A stretch of 39,904 nt of DNA from an uncultured Planctomycetota bacterium. Lineage in GTDB: Bacteria > Planctomycetota > Phycisphaerae > UBA1845 > Fen-1342. Position 1 is the first letter of the stretch; each line of letters starts with the position of its first letter. The stretch is taken from positions 1 to 39,904 of the forward strand of contig CAADGL010000008.1 of assembly GCA_900696525.1 (NCBI GenBank), read 5' to 3'. Under the pieces are notes generated by a model. The model was not told the DNA's origin and did not search any database. It saw nothing but the letters and a program-made list of their open reading frames with translations. Made by a program: the position numbers and the translations under genes. This document shows, one piece after another, positions 19,414 to 28,244 of this stretch.

Positions 19414-21687
19414 TCAGCGCAGGCGATCGAGCAGCGCCAGCGAGTCGCGCGTGTCGCTGTGTGCCGGGTCGAGCAGCTCGCGCTGCACGGCCAGCGCCTG
19501 CTCGCACAGCCGGCGCGCCTCGTCGTGCTCGCCGCGCTCCACCAGCAGGTTCGCCAGGTTGTACGCGGCGCGCGCGGTGTAGCGATGCCGCGCGCCCTGG
19601 CGCTTCAGCAGCAGCTCGTACGCCGCCCGCTGCTGCTCGATCGCCTCTTCGACGCGGCCCATGTCGGCCAGGCAGCGGGCATGGTTGTTCAGGATCTTCG
19701 CCACCTCCGGGTGCTCTGCGTCGCGCCAGTGCCGCCGCAGCTCCAGGGCCGACAGGTAGGTTCGCGACGCCTCGTCGAGCAGATGGCGCTGCGCCGCGGC
19801 GTCGCCAGCCTCCAGCGCCGCCGACGCCCGCCGCCGCAGCAGCCCCGCCAGGTTGTTGAGCGTCTGGGCGAGGCCGTCGTGCAGTCCGGCCAGCTCGCGT
19901 TCGGGCGTGGCCTGGTCGGCGCGGGCCAGCTCGACCAGGCGCGTCCGCAGGGCCAGGGCGCGGCGGAGCTGGGCCTCGGCCTCGGGCAGCGCGCCGCGCC
20001 GCAGAAGCAGCAGGCCGATCGAGTTGAGCGCGCGGGCGACTTCGCGCTGCGGGGGCTGCGGCAGGCGCTCGTAGAGTTGCAGGGCCTCGCGGATGTACTC
20101 TTCGGCCCGTCCGGTGGCGTCGCTGAGCTCGAAGAGCGCCTCTCCCAGCTCGTTCAGGCTGTCGATCGTCTCCGGATGCGCCCGGCCGAGCAGCCGCGTG
20201 CGCGTCTCGACGGCGAAGGCCAGGTGCTCGGCCGCCTTCTCGTACTCGCTGATCGAGCGGTAGGTCTTGGCCAGCGTCTGGCGCAGGGCCGCCGCGACCA
20301 GTGGGTCGGTGACGTCGCGTTCGATGCTCTGGGCGGCGCCGTCCAGCACGTCGATGACGCGGGTGTCGGGCTGACCGGCGCGCCAGGGATCGAGCTGGTT
20401 GCCGGCGCTGAGGAACTCGGTGAGCACGTCGTTGATCTGCCGGAACTTGGCCGCCTCGCTGCGGGCGATGTCCCGCTCCATCTGGATCGTGCGGCTCTGG
20501 ATGGCGAAGCCGGCGGCCGCGCCGCTGGTCAGCAGCAGGATCAGGCTGAGCAGCGCCACGGTGAGCCGGTTGCGCACGACGAGCTTGCGGACGCGGTAGA
20601 GCGCGCTGGCGGGCCGCGCCCGGATCGGGTAGTCCGTCAGGTAGCGCTCGACGTCGTCGGCCAGCTCGGCGACGCTCTGGTAGCGCCGGTCGGGCTCCTT
20701 TTCGAGGGCCTTGAGCGTGATCGTGCCGACGTCGCCGGGGACCGCCCGGTTGAGAGCGCGCGGGTTCGCCGGCCAGGCGTGCGTGATGGCTTCGATCGCC
20801 TCGTGCACCGGCCGGGCGGTGACCTGGTACGGCGCCTGGCCGGTCAGCAGCTCGAACAGAATCACGCCCAGCGCATAGACGTCCGAGCGCACGTCCACCA
20901 GGTCGCTCCGCCCGCGCGCCTGCTCCGGGCTCATGTACGCCAGCGTCCCGACGATCGAACCCGGCTGGCTCATCTGGAGCGTCGCCGCGCCGGCGTCCGC
21001 CGTCACCCGCGCCAGCCCGAAGTCCAGCACCTTTGGCTGCGAGTCGGCCACGACCAGGATGTTCCCGGGCTTCAGGTCGCGGTGGATCACGCCGCGCTGG
21101 TGCGCGTAGCTCACCGCCAGACAAACCTTGTGGAACAGCCGCAGCCGCTCGCGCACGTCGGCGACCGGCCGCGGGCCGCCGACGCCGCGCCCATTCACGA
21201 AATCGGTCAGCGACACGCCCTCGACGAGCTCCATGACGAAGTAATGACGCCCGTCGGGCGTAACGCCCGCGCCGTAGATGGCGGCGATGCCGGCGTGATT
21301 GAGCCGCGCCAGCGTCTGCATCTCGCGCCGGAACATGCGCACGCGATACTCGTCGTCGAACTGGCTGTCGCGGATGAGCTTGAGCGCGACGCGGCGGCGC
21401 GGCCGGGGCTGCTCGGCCTCGAAGACTACGCCCATGCCGCCCGCGCCGAGCTTGCGGATGATGCGGTACTCGCCGACGAAGTCGGGCAGGCGCGCCGATG
21501 AGAACACGGCGCTCTCGCTGCGGGCCACGTCTTCCAGCCCGCTCAGCAGGGCGCGCATCTCCGCCGCCCGCGCCGCGCACGACGCGCACGACGCGACGTG
21601 CGCCGCGACCTCCGCCGCCTCCTGGTCGCGTTCGCTCTCGCCGTGGACCCACGTCCACAGCCGCTCGTGCGACATCGCGCAGGTCAT
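19414..21687 (-). CDS. zinc-finger / Ser-Thr protein kinase / TPR signalling protein
   Basis: This 757-aa protein joins an N-terminal zinc-binding motif HVASCASC (His30, Cys34, Cys37, H-x3-C-x2-C as in ZAS anti-sigma domains) to a eukaryotic-type kinase domain (about 73-335). The kinase has GAGGMGVVFEAE, ATP-binding Lys103, HRDLKPGN with catalytic Asp204, DFGLA, and GTLAYMSPEQARG. A single transmembrane helix follows (about 375-396). The C-terminal half is a tetratricopeptide-repeat region (about 430-755; units such as EVARALNSIGLLLLRRGALPEAEAQLRRAL), so it probably spans the membrane with the TPRs outside. Its ATG overlaps the stop of the ECF sigma gene (ATGA), so the two should form a regulatory pair: sensing through TPRs and controlling the sigma factor by phosphorylation or zinc-finger sequestration is inference. 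Kinase and sigma pairs like this are common in planctomycetes. Confidence 0.93.
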   Translation of the reverse strand: MTCAMSHERLWTWVHGESERDQEAAEVAAHVASCASCAARAAEMRALLSGLEDVARSESAVFSSARLPDFVGEYRIIRKLGAGGMGVVFEAEQPRPRRRVALKLIRDSQFDDEYRVRMFRREMQTLARLNHAGIAAIYGAGVTPDGRHYFVMELVEGVSLTDFVNGRGVGGPRPVADVRERLRLFHKVCLAVSYAHQRGVIHRDLKPGNILVVADSQPKVLDFGLARVTADAGAATLQMSQPGSIVGTLAYMSPEQARGRSDLVDVRSDVYALGVILFELLTGQAPYQVTARPVHEAIEAITHAWPANPRALNRAVPGDVGTITLKALEKEPDRRYQSVAELADDVERYLTDYPIRARPASALYRVRKLVVRNRLTVALLSLILLLTSGAAAGFAIQSRTIQMERDIARSEAAKFRQINDVLTEFLSAGNQLDPWRAGQPDTRVIDVLDGAAQSIERDVTDPLVAAALRQTLAKTYRSISEYEKAAEHLAFAVETRTRLLGRAHPETIDSLNELGEALFELSDATGRAEEYIREALQLYERLPQPPQREVARALNSIGLLLLRRGALPEAEAQLRRALALRTRLVELARADQATPERELAGLHDGLAQTLNNLAGLLRRRASAALEAGDAAAQRHLLDEASRTYLSALELRRHWRDAEHPEVAKILNNHARCLADMGRVEEAIEQQRAAYELLLKRQGARHRYTARAAYNLANLLVERGEHDEARRLCEQALAVQRELLDPAHSDTRDSLALLDRLR

Positions 21688-22256
21688 GACTGCGACCCGG
21701 TGATCTTGCGAAGCTGCTCCTGGAGATGCTCCGACGCCCGGACCAGCCGCCCCTTGATGGCCGCCTCCGTCGCGCCCACCGCCGTCGCGATCTCCTCCCG
21801 CGACAGCCCCTCGTAGAACTTCAGGATCAGAACCTCGCGGTACTCATCCGGCATCTGGTCGATGATCGCCCGGATCAGCTCGCGCCGCTCCTGACGCGCC
21901 GTCCGCGTCTGCGGCCCCATCGTCGAGTCGGCGTGGTCCACGTGCGTCCGCAACGGGCGATTGTGCGTCGGGCTGCGCTGCCGCCGCCGCAGCACGTCCA
22001 GGCAGCGGTTCCGCGCCACCTTGTAGAGCCACGGGCGGACCGCTCCGCCGGGCAGGTCGCTGCCGTCTGCCAGCCGCACGAACGTCTCCTGCGCCACGTC
22101 CTCGGCCAGCTCCGCGTCCCCGAGATACGCCGCGCAGAACCGCTGGATCGCGGCCCAGTACCGGCGGGTCAGCTCCTCGGCGTGGCCTTCGCGGCCGGAG
22201 CGCAGGCCGGCCAGGAGGGCGTCGTCCGGTGTGTCGCCAAGGCCCCCGTTGCTCAT
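21684..22256 (-). CDS. RNA polymerase sigma factor, ECF family
   Basis: The 190-aa protein has sigma region 2 (about 25-95: RRYWAAIQRFCAAYLGDAELAEDVAQETFVRLAD, PWLYKVARNRCLDVLRRR) and region 4 (about 125-180: QMPDEYREVLILKFYEGLSREEIATAVGATEAAIKGRLVRASEHL) with no regions 1 or 3. The linker between them is long and His/Arg-rich. The ATG at 22254-22256 follows a GGAG about 10 nt upstream. The stop overlaps the kinase start, so the two are cotranslated. The gene is divergent from the secreted-protein gene at 22425, with 168 bp between, a likely place for an auto-regulated promoter, although I see no repeated -35/-10 motif there. Confidence 0.95.
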   Translation of the reverse strand: MSNGGLGDTPDDALLAGLRSGREGHAEELTRRYWAAIQRFCAAYLGDAELAEDVAQETFVRLADGSDLPGGAVRPWLYKVARNRCLDVLRRRQRSPTHNRPLRTHVDHADSTMGPQTRTARQERRELIRAIIDQMPDEYREVLILKFYEGLSREEIATAVGATEAAIKGRLVRASEHLQEQLRKITGSQS

Positions 22257-22424
22257 GAGTTATCGCTCCGCGATGTCCTGGATGCGTCCGTGGCCAGCTT
22301 AACCGCAATTCTTTGCGCCTTTCAACGATTTCGCGGTCCGCGGGTCCGTCCCGCTCGTGACAAGGGGTGAAGCTGGTCGACGGGGCCGGCGAGTGCAAGG
22401 CAGACAGACCCGAAGGAGCACGCG

Positions 22425-23600
22425 ATGAACGCCCGCAACAACAATCTGAACGGCACGCTCAGGAGCATCCTGGCTCGCGGCACGGCGATGATGGCCGTCG
22501 CGCTCGCCTCCGCCGCCGCACTGGCCCAGCCGGTGCTGGAGGTGCGGATCCAGGACCAGGTCCTGACCAGCCCGGCACTGTTCGAGTTCCAGGCCGCCGA
22601 CCTCGACCAGACCATCCCGCAGGTCGTCGTGCTGCGCAACGTCGGGTTCGCCGACCTGGTCTTCGACGATCCGCCGGTGACGCTTGCCGGCGGCTTCCCG
22701 GAGCAGTTCGAGCTGGTTCAGCCGCCGCTGGAGAGCGGCAACAAGCTCTCGCCGAACGGGAGCACGGCGTTCCTGGTGCGGTTCAAGCCGACGCTGCCGA
22801 AGGAGTCGCTGTTCACCACGGTGTTCGTGCACTCGAACAGCGCGGTGTCACCGTTCGCCATCCAGGTTCGCGGCACGGTGCTTGTCCCGAAGATGGTTCT
22901 GAAGCGCGACAACCTGACCGTCAGTCCCAACAGCCAGGTCAACGTGCAGAACACCCGGATTGGCCAGGTCCGCGAAGTCGCCTTCACGATCGAGAACCAG
23001 GGTCCGCGCCCCCTCCTGTTGACCGGCGATGAGCTGGTCGAGGTCTCCGGCGGACTGGGCTCCGACCAGTTCTACGTCATCCAGCAGCCCGAGCCGCTCG
23101 TCGAGGCCTTCTCCGCCACCACCTTCATCGTCGCCTTCATCCCGACCCGCACCGGCAGCGCCGCCGCCCAGGTCGGCATCAGCACCAACGACGTTGGGAA
23201 CTACGCCGGCGGCCGGCTGAACTTCACCGTCCGCTCGTTCGGCCTGCCGCCCGACTGCAACGGCAACGGCATCGCCGACGCGACCGACATCGCCAACGGC
23301 GCGAGCGAAGACTGCAACGGCAACGGCATTCCCGACGAGTGCGAACCGGACAGCGACGGCGACGGCATCATCGACGACTGCGACACCGACGACGTGGCCG
23401 CCGATCCGAACGACGCCGGCGACAACCTCGGAGTGGACTACGCGGCCGACGACCAGGCCGAGGTCGACGCCGGCGCCGACGACATGGTCACCGGCATCCT
23501 GCCCGGCCCGGCCTGCGGCTTCGGCCTGCCGCTGGCTTCGCTGATGGGCCTGGTGTCGATCGGAGGGGCCCGCACCTGCCGCCGCATCGCCCGGGCGTAG
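22425..23600 (+). CDS. secreted protein with choice-of-anchor domains, calcium-type repeats and C-terminal sorting-like tail
   Basis: The 391-aa protein starts with a signal peptide (hydrophobic MMAVALASAAALA, about 22-34). Two beta-sandwich domains follow (about 36-150 and 155-272) of the ASPM-SPD2-Hydin/choice-of-anchor type: TIPQVVVLRNVGFADLVF, VEVSGGLGSDQFYV, FIVAFIPTRTGSAAAQVGIST. After them come DCNGNGIADATD, DCNGNGIPDECE and DSDGDGIIDDCDTDD, Asp/Asn-rich calcium-type repeats common in planctomycetes, then an acidic linker. The last 30 residues have CGFG, a hydrophobic helix and a basic TCRRIARA end, which looks like a tripartite sorting signal. AAGGAG lies 6 nt before the ATG at 22425. 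It is probably a surface or extracellular protein. The function of the beta domains is unknown. Confidence 0.82.
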   Translation: MNARNNNLNGTLRSILARGTAMMAVALASAAALAQPVLEVRIQDQVLTSPALFEFQAADLDQTIPQVVVLRNVGFADLVFDDPPVTLAGGFPEQFELVQPPLESGNKLSPNGSTAFLVRFKPTLPKESLFTTVFVHSNSAVSPFAIQVRGTVLVPKMVLKRDNLTVSPNSQVNVQNTRIGQVREVAFTIENQGPRPLLLTGDELVEVSGGLGSDQFYVIQQPEPLVEAFSATTFIVAFIPTRTGSAAAQVGISTNDVGNYAGGRLNFTVRSFGLPPDCNGNGIADATDIANGASEDCNGNGIPDECEPDSDGDGIIDDCDTDDVAADPNDAGDNLGVDYAADDQAEVDAGADDMVTGILPGPACGFGLPLASLMGLVSIGGARTCRRIARA

Positions 23601-23623
23601 GGCTGGCGAGGGTGTGTGCAGAC

Positions 23624-23653
23624 GGCGGGCCGGGGCCAGCGCTCCGGCCCGCC
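23624..23653 (+). terminator. possible GC-rich stem without U-tract
   Basis: GGCGGGCCGG (23624-23633) and CCGGCCCGCC (23644-23653) form a perfect 10-bp stem with a 10-nt loop, 24 nt after the stop of the secreted-protein gene. No T-rich tract follows, so it may be a structural or processing element instead of an intrinsic terminator. Confidence 0.4.
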
Positions 23654-23762
23654 CGTGTTGGTGCCATCGCAGCCGAACCCAGCGGTGGGGCGCGGCGGCA
23701 TTGAAGCCGTACGATAGTCGCAGGCCGGCGAACGAATCGCCCGCCTCGCCCAGGAGTCAACT

Positions 23763-24893
23763 ATGACACGCGCATTGCTCAGCGGCGGATTGGTCTTGGC
23801 GCTGGCCGTTGCCCTGATCGGGTGTCCGGAGCTGACGCCCGATCCCAACAACCCCGCCGGCTCCGACACCAAGAACCCGGACGACGGCGAGCCGAACGGC
23901 GGCGCCACGTCCAACGGCAACGACGACGACGATGATGACGACGATCAGCCCGCGACGCCCATCGTGAACCCGGCCGTCTACGGCGACGGTTCCGCCGGCA
24001 GCGTGGTCATCCTGTTCGATCAGCGCCTCGGCGACGACGGCAACTTCAACACGCAGTTCGTCGACTTCACCGTCGCCCAGGGCGTCACGCTCACTGTCCA
24101 GAGCGGCACTGTCATTCGTTGCACCGGCAGGTTCCAGAACTGGGGACGCATCGTCGTGCAGCACGGTGCAGACGGCGCCGGCCGCAGCGGCATCGATTCA
24201 TCGAGCCTTGCCATCGCCACGCAGGAGGCCGCCGCCGGCATCGCCACGCGCGCCGCCGGCAGCGGCGAGGTCGGCAGTCCCTCCGCCGAGCGCAGCGGCG
24301 GAGGCGGCGGCCAGGGCCTGTCGCAGTTCGAATCCGCCGGCCAGCTCATCGTCGCGGTCAAAGCCGGAGGCGCGGGCGGCGCGTCGATGACCAGCGGCGG
24401 CACCGGCGGCGGCGGATTCCTCGTGCTTGCCGGCGGCGAGCTGCTGAATGCCGGTGAGATCCGCGCGCCCGGCGGAGACGGCGCGGGCGGCTCCGGCGGC
24501 GGCGCCGGCGGGCTGGTCGTGCTGGCGTCACTGGCGCGCGTCGAGAATGCCTCGGGCGCGTCCATCGTCGCTGACGGCGGCGCCGGCGGCGCATCGACGT
24601 CCGACTCCGGTCCCGGGGGCGGCGGCGGCGGCGGCATCGTGCATCTTTTCGCGCCTGTCGTCGTTGCCGACGGCGCGGTCAGCGTAGCCGGCGGCGCCCC
24701 CGGCGAGGCCGGCCCCGCTGGCTCCGTCACCGCGAGCCTCCGCTCGGGCGGCGGCGGCGGAGGCGCCGCCGGTGGCAGCGGCGGGCGCGGCGGCGCCGTC
24801 TCCAGCGGCGACACCGGCGACGCCCTCGAAGGGCAAGGCGGCGGACAAGGCTTCTTCATTCAGTCGCGGTTCAATCCGACCGCCTGGTTCTGA
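23763..24893 (+). CDS. glycine-rich lipoprotein with poly-Asp segment
   Basis: The 376-aa protein begins with a lipoprotein signal: hydrophobic LVLALAVALIGC with the lipobox ending at Cys21. It continues with a Pro/Asn/Asp linker containing eight consecutive Asp residues (about 54-61) and an all-beta segment (FDQRLGDDGNFNTQFVDFTV, LTVQSGTVIRCTGRFQNWGRIVVQHG). The rest (about 150-370) is very rich in Gly, Ala and Ser, with runs such as GGGGGGGIVHLF and GGAGGAS, and a repetitive rhythm of short strands separated by glycines, as in glycine-rich beta-solenoids. No catalytic motif is seen. It starts after CAGGAG about 6 nt upstream and probably sits on the outer surface or in the periplasm. The strong Gly/Ala codon bias raises local GC. 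I cannot name a family. Confidence 0.75.
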   Translation: MTRALLSGGLVLALAVALIGCPELTPDPNNPAGSDTKNPDDGEPNGGATSNGNDDDDDDDDQPATPIVNPAVYGDGSAGSVVILFDQRLGDDGNFNTQFVDFTVAQGVTLTVQSGTVIRCTGRFQNWGRIVVQHGADGAGRSGIDSSSLAIATQEAAAGIATRAAGSGEVGSPSAERSGGGGGQGLSQFESAGQLIVAVKAGGAGGASMTSGGTGGGGFLVLAGGELLNAGEIRAPGGDGAGGSGGGAGGLVVLASLARVENASGASIVADGGAGGASTSDSGPGGGGGGGIVHLFAPVVVADGAVSVAGGAPGEAGPAGSVTASLRSGGGGGGAAGGSGGRGGAVSSGDTGDALEGQGGGQGFFIQSRFNPTAWF

Positions 24894-24897
24894 TCGC

Positions 24898-26961
24898 ATG
24901 GTGCGGCGCGCAATCCCGGCGCTGGCGGTGCTGTCCGTGACGGCCCTTGCGCTCACGGCGCTGGCCCCGGGCATCTGGCTCACGCTGCTGCCGGACGGTG
25001 CGGCGGCGCTCGCCGTGCTGCTGGCCGGGTGGGGCTGGGGCGCGTGGCCGGCGCGCTGGCTGCTGCGCGACGCGGCGGTTGAGAAGCAGGCGGCGCTGGG
25101 CCTCGCTCTCGGACTGGGCCTGCTGGGGAGCTCTGCGCTCGCGCTTGGCTGCGCGGGACTCATGAGCCAGGTCGTCGCCTGGGCGCTGCTCGCCGTTGGC
25201 GCCGTCGCCGGCCTGGCGCGCCTCGTCAATCGGCCCGTGCCGGCCTCATCGCAAGCATCCGAGCTTCGGCTGACGGGCGCGATCGCGCCCTCTCTCGCGC
25301 TGCTGCCGTTGGCGATTCCCCTGACGGTCGCGCTGCTGGCGGCCTGCCTGCCCCCGGGCCTGATCTGGGACGGCGAGGGCCGCGGCTACGATGTCCTTGA
25401 GTACCACTTGCAGGCGCCGCGCGAGTACTTCGACGCCCGGCGGATTCACTTCCTGCCGCACAATGTCTACGCCTCGTTTCCGCAGCAGGTCGAGATTCTC
25501 TACTACCTGCTGATGCACCTGCTCAACGATCCGCACGCCGCCGCCATTCCCGCTCAACTGCTGCACGTCGGGCTCGGCGCCGCGTTTGTCCTCGCGTGCG
25601 CCGCCTGGGCGCCGTCCGGGCCGCCGCGCCTGCTGGCCGTGCTGGTGGCCGGCGGCGCGCCGTGGCTGGCATACGTCGGTCCACTGGCCTACGTCGAGAA
25701 CGGCGTCCTGCTCTTCGCCGCGGTCGCCGGCGGGCTGCTGCTCGACGCTGTGCGCGGCGCAGGGCCGCGCCCCGTGGCCGCGATGCTTGCTGCCGGCCTC
25801 TGCGCCGGGTTGGCCGGCGCCTGCAAGTACCCGGCCCTGGCGCTCGTCTCGGCCGCCGCGCCGATCGCGTGGATCTTCGTCGCGCGCGAGCCGTCGGCGC
25901 TCCGGATGCGCCTCGCACTGACGTTCGCCGCCGGCGTCGCCGTCGCCTTCGCACCGTGGGCCGTGCGCAACACCCTGTTCACCGGCAACCCGGTGTACCC
26001 GTTCGCCTACTCCTACCTGGGCGGCCGCGACTGGAGCCCCGCCCAGGACGAGCAGTGGGCGCGCGGCCATCAACCGCCGCCGGAGCATCGCAGCGCCGCA
26101 GCGCGCGCGGCCGTCGCCTTGCGCGAGCTGCTCGGCCACCCGGCGGAGCGCGGCTGGAGCTGGTCCTACTTCGGCCTCACGCCATGGCTCGCCGGCATCG
26201 CGGCCGTGGCGCTGCGCCGCGACCGGTCTTCGGCGTTTCTGGCCTTGTGGGTTGTGCTGCTGCTGCTGCTGTGGGCCGGTCTGACACACATGCCGGGACG
26301 ATTCGCCATGCCGCTGCTTGCTCCGCTGGCGCTGGCCGCCGGGCTGCTCGGAGAGCGCTGCGGCACCGGACCGGCTGGAGGCCGACACCGCAGTGTCGTC
26401 GCCGGTTCGCCAAGGGCGGGCGCCGGCCGGGCGCTGGCGGCGGGGTTGACGACGGCGGCGAGCGCCGGCGCCGCGCTGCAAGGGCTGATTCCGGCGGGCC
26501 TGCTGGCCGAGCGGGCCGGCAGCCACTGGCGCGAGACGCGCGTGCCCATGCTGGCGATGCTGGGGCGGACCGACATCATGCTGCTCGTGAACCCGGTCAA
26601 CGCCGCCACGCGGCCGGAGGCGGACGTCTGGCTCGTGGGCGAGGCGCGGGCGTACTACATCCTGCGGCCAGTGCGCTATACCGTCGTCTTCAGCCGGGAT
26701 CCGTGGCTGGAGTTCGCGGCGGGCGCTCCGCCGGCGGAGGTGGTGGCATGGCTGCGTACGCGCGCAGTGTCAGATGTGGTATTCTGCTGGCCGGAGATCG
26801 GACGGCTGAGGCAGACGTACGGATTCCCCGGGTTCGTAACTCCTCAATGGGTGGAAGGGCTGGCGCCGCACGGCCTGCGCCGTGTCGCGCCCGAGGAGAC
26901 GAGTCCCGGATATGACGTCTATCGCGTTGACACGCAGCCAGTCAGCCGCGCAGGGCCGTAG
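24898..26961 (+). CDS. GT-C type membrane glycosyltransferase
   Basis: The 687-aa protein is an integral membrane protein with about 11-12 helices. An N-terminal pair of helices precedes a periplasmic segment GEGRGYDVLEYHLQAPREYF, with NVYASFPQQVEILYYLL. That DxxEYHLxxP and P-x-N-x-x-x-x-FP arrangement is typical of lipid-carrier-dependent glycosyltransferases of the GT-C superfamily. A later helix pair has VAFAPWAVRNTLFTGNPVYPF, another GT-C hallmark. The C-terminal part (about 560-687) is soluble. I infer transfer of a sugar from a polyprenyl-phosphate donor; acceptor unknown. I chose the ATG at 24898, four bases after the previous stop, because the upstream frame lies inside the glycine-rich gene. 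The flippase-like gene that follows supports an envelope glycan pathway. Confidence 0.85.
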   Translation: MVRRAIPALAVLSVTALALTALAPGIWLTLLPDGAAALAVLLAGWGWGAWPARWLLRDAAVEKQAALGLALGLGLLGSSALALGCAGLMSQVVAWALLAVGAVAGLARLVNRPVPASSQASELRLTGAIAPSLALLPLAIPLTVALLAACLPPGLIWDGEGRGYDVLEYHLQAPREYFDARRIHFLPHNVYASFPQQVEILYYLLMHLLNDPHAAAIPAQLLHVGLGAAFVLACAAWAPSGPPRLLAVLVAGGAPWLAYVGPLAYVENGVLLFAAVAGGLLLDAVRGAGPRPVAAMLAAGLCAGLAGACKYPALALVSAAAPIAWIFVAREPSALRMRLALTFAAGVAVAFAPWAVRNTLFTGNPVYPFAYSYLGGRDWSPAQDEQWARGHQPPPEHRSAAARAAVALRELLGHPAERGWSWSYFGLTPWLAGIAAVALRRDRSSAFLALWVVLLLLLWAGLTHMPGRFAMPLLAPLALAAGLLGERCGTGPAGGRHRSVVAGSPRAGAGRALAAGLTTAASAGAALQGLIPAGLLAERAGSHWRETRVPMLAMLGRTDIMLLVNPVNAATRPEADVWLVGEARAYYILRPVRYTVVFSRDPWLEFAAGAPPAEVVAWLRTRAVSDVVFCWPEIGRLRQTYGFPGFVTPQWVEGLAPHGLRRVAPEETSPGYDVYRVDTQPVSRAGP

Positions 26962-26998
26962 TGGGGCGCGGCCGCGTCCGCCGGCGACGGAAGAGGGC

Positions 26999-28216
26999 AT
27001 GAAGAAACGGTCGCGTTTCGGTTGGCTGCTGGCGCTGCTTCGGTACGGGCTGTGCGTCGCCGCCGGCGTGTACCTGTGGTACAACGTACCCTGGTACGAC
27101 CGGGTGCACCTTCGCGACGGCAGCCGGCCGCGGCTGATCAGCCAGGATCAGGGCGGGTTCCTGGTGCGCTGGGGCACGGGGCGCGAGGAGGTCATCGCCC
27201 CGCAGATGGTGCACTACCTCGGCGACACGCCCGATCTGGAGCTCGGCATCGCCACCGTCGCCCAACGGATCGACCCGCGACTCTGCGCCCTGGCCCTGTT
27301 GCTCTTTCTGCCGGTCCCGTTCATGGCGGCCCAGCGCCTCGTCTGGATGCTCGCGATCCAGGACGTGCGTCTCACGCGCTGGGAGTCCATCAAGCTCACC
27401 TTCGCCGGCAACTTCTTCAATTTCGCCCTTCCCGGCACGACCGGGGGCGACCTGATAAAAGCCTACTACATCACGCAGTACACCCACCAGAAGACCGAGG
27501 CCGTCACCACCGTCTTTCTCGACCGCGTCATCGGCCTGCTCGGGCTCATGGCCCTGGCCACCGTGATGTTCGTGCTCTCGTGGCGCCGCGTCACCTGGGA
27601 TCCGGCCGTGTTCACGTCCATCGGCTGGGGCCTCACGCTCGTCTGGAGCGCCCTCGTCTTCGGCTGCCTCATCGTCTTCAGCCGTCGCCTGCGCGAACTG
27701 TTCAAGCTCTCGGCATTCGCCGCTCGGCTGCCCGCCGGCCAGCACCTGCTCCGAATCGGCCGCGCCACCGTCGCCATGCGCCGCCAGAAGGCCCTCGTCC
27801 TCGCGTCTCTCGCGATCACCGTCGTCCTCCAGGCCCTGGTCGTCGTCAGCGCCTGGGTCATGTCCCTGGCGCTCGACATGCAGGGCGGATTCGTCCTCTA
27901 CTTCATCTGCGTCCCCATCGGGTTCCTCATCGCCGCCATCCCGATCTCGCCGCCGCAGGCCATCGGCGTCATGGAAGCCGCGTACATCCAGTTCTTCACG
28001 CCGGGCGGGTTGAACTCCGCCTCGCAGGCGTTCGCCTTCGCCCTCGCCGTCCGCGTCATTCAACTGGCATGGGCGCTGCCCGGCGTGCTCGTGCCGCTGC
28101 TGGGGGCGCACGCCCCCCGGCGGGCGGATCTCGAGGCGCTAGAGGATGAGTCCGCCGCCGAGCCGGGCGTCGCCGCCCCGCTGGGCGGGCCCGCGCGGGC
28201 CGCGAGCGGCGGCTGA
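26999..28216 (+). CDS. UPF0104 / lysylphosphatidylglycerol synthase-like flippase
   Basis: The 405-aa protein has about eight transmembrane helices and belongs to the UPF0104/LPG_synthase_TM family. Marks are GNFFNFALPGTTGGDLIKAYYI, TTVFLDRVIGLLGLMAL and the C-terminal ISPPQAIGVMEAAYIQFF. These are the N-x6-PG-x3-GGD and SP-x2-G-x3-E signatures. Members are lipid or glycolipid flippases and synthase membrane domains; this one has no C-terminal catalytic domain. A charged segment (about 35-85: DGSRPRLISQDQGGFLVRWG) between the first two helices is extra. GGAAGAGGGC precedes the ATG at 26999, supporting it. An ATG at 26912 would overlap the glycosyltransferase by 50 bp. Close linkage to the GT-C gene suggests a joint role in glycolipid handling. 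Confidence 0.85.
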   Translation: MKKRSRFGWLLALLRYGLCVAAGVYLWYNVPWYDRVHLRDGSRPRLISQDQGGFLVRWGTGREEVIAPQMVHYLGDTPDLELGIATVAQRIDPRLCALALLLFLPVPFMAAQRLVWMLAIQDVRLTRWESIKLTFAGNFFNFALPGTTGGDLIKAYYITQYTHQKTEAVTTVFLDRVIGLLGLMALATVMFVLSWRRVTWDPAVFTSIGWGLTLVWSALVFGCLIVFSRRLRELFKLSAFAARLPAGQHLLRIGRATVAMRRQKALVLASLAITVVLQALVVVSAWVMSLALDMQGGFVLYFICVPIGFLIAAIPISPPQAIGVMEAAYIQFFTPGGLNSASQAFAFALAVRVIQLAWALPGVLVPLLGAHAPRRADLEALEDESAAEPGVAAPLGGPARAASGG

Positions 28217-28244
28217 TCCGCGGGTGCGCCGCGCGCGGGCGGCG

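Noticed and set aside
19459..21501. 680-codon open frame opposite the kinase gene
   Set aside because: It is the shadow of the kinase-TPR frame with no recognisable domain.
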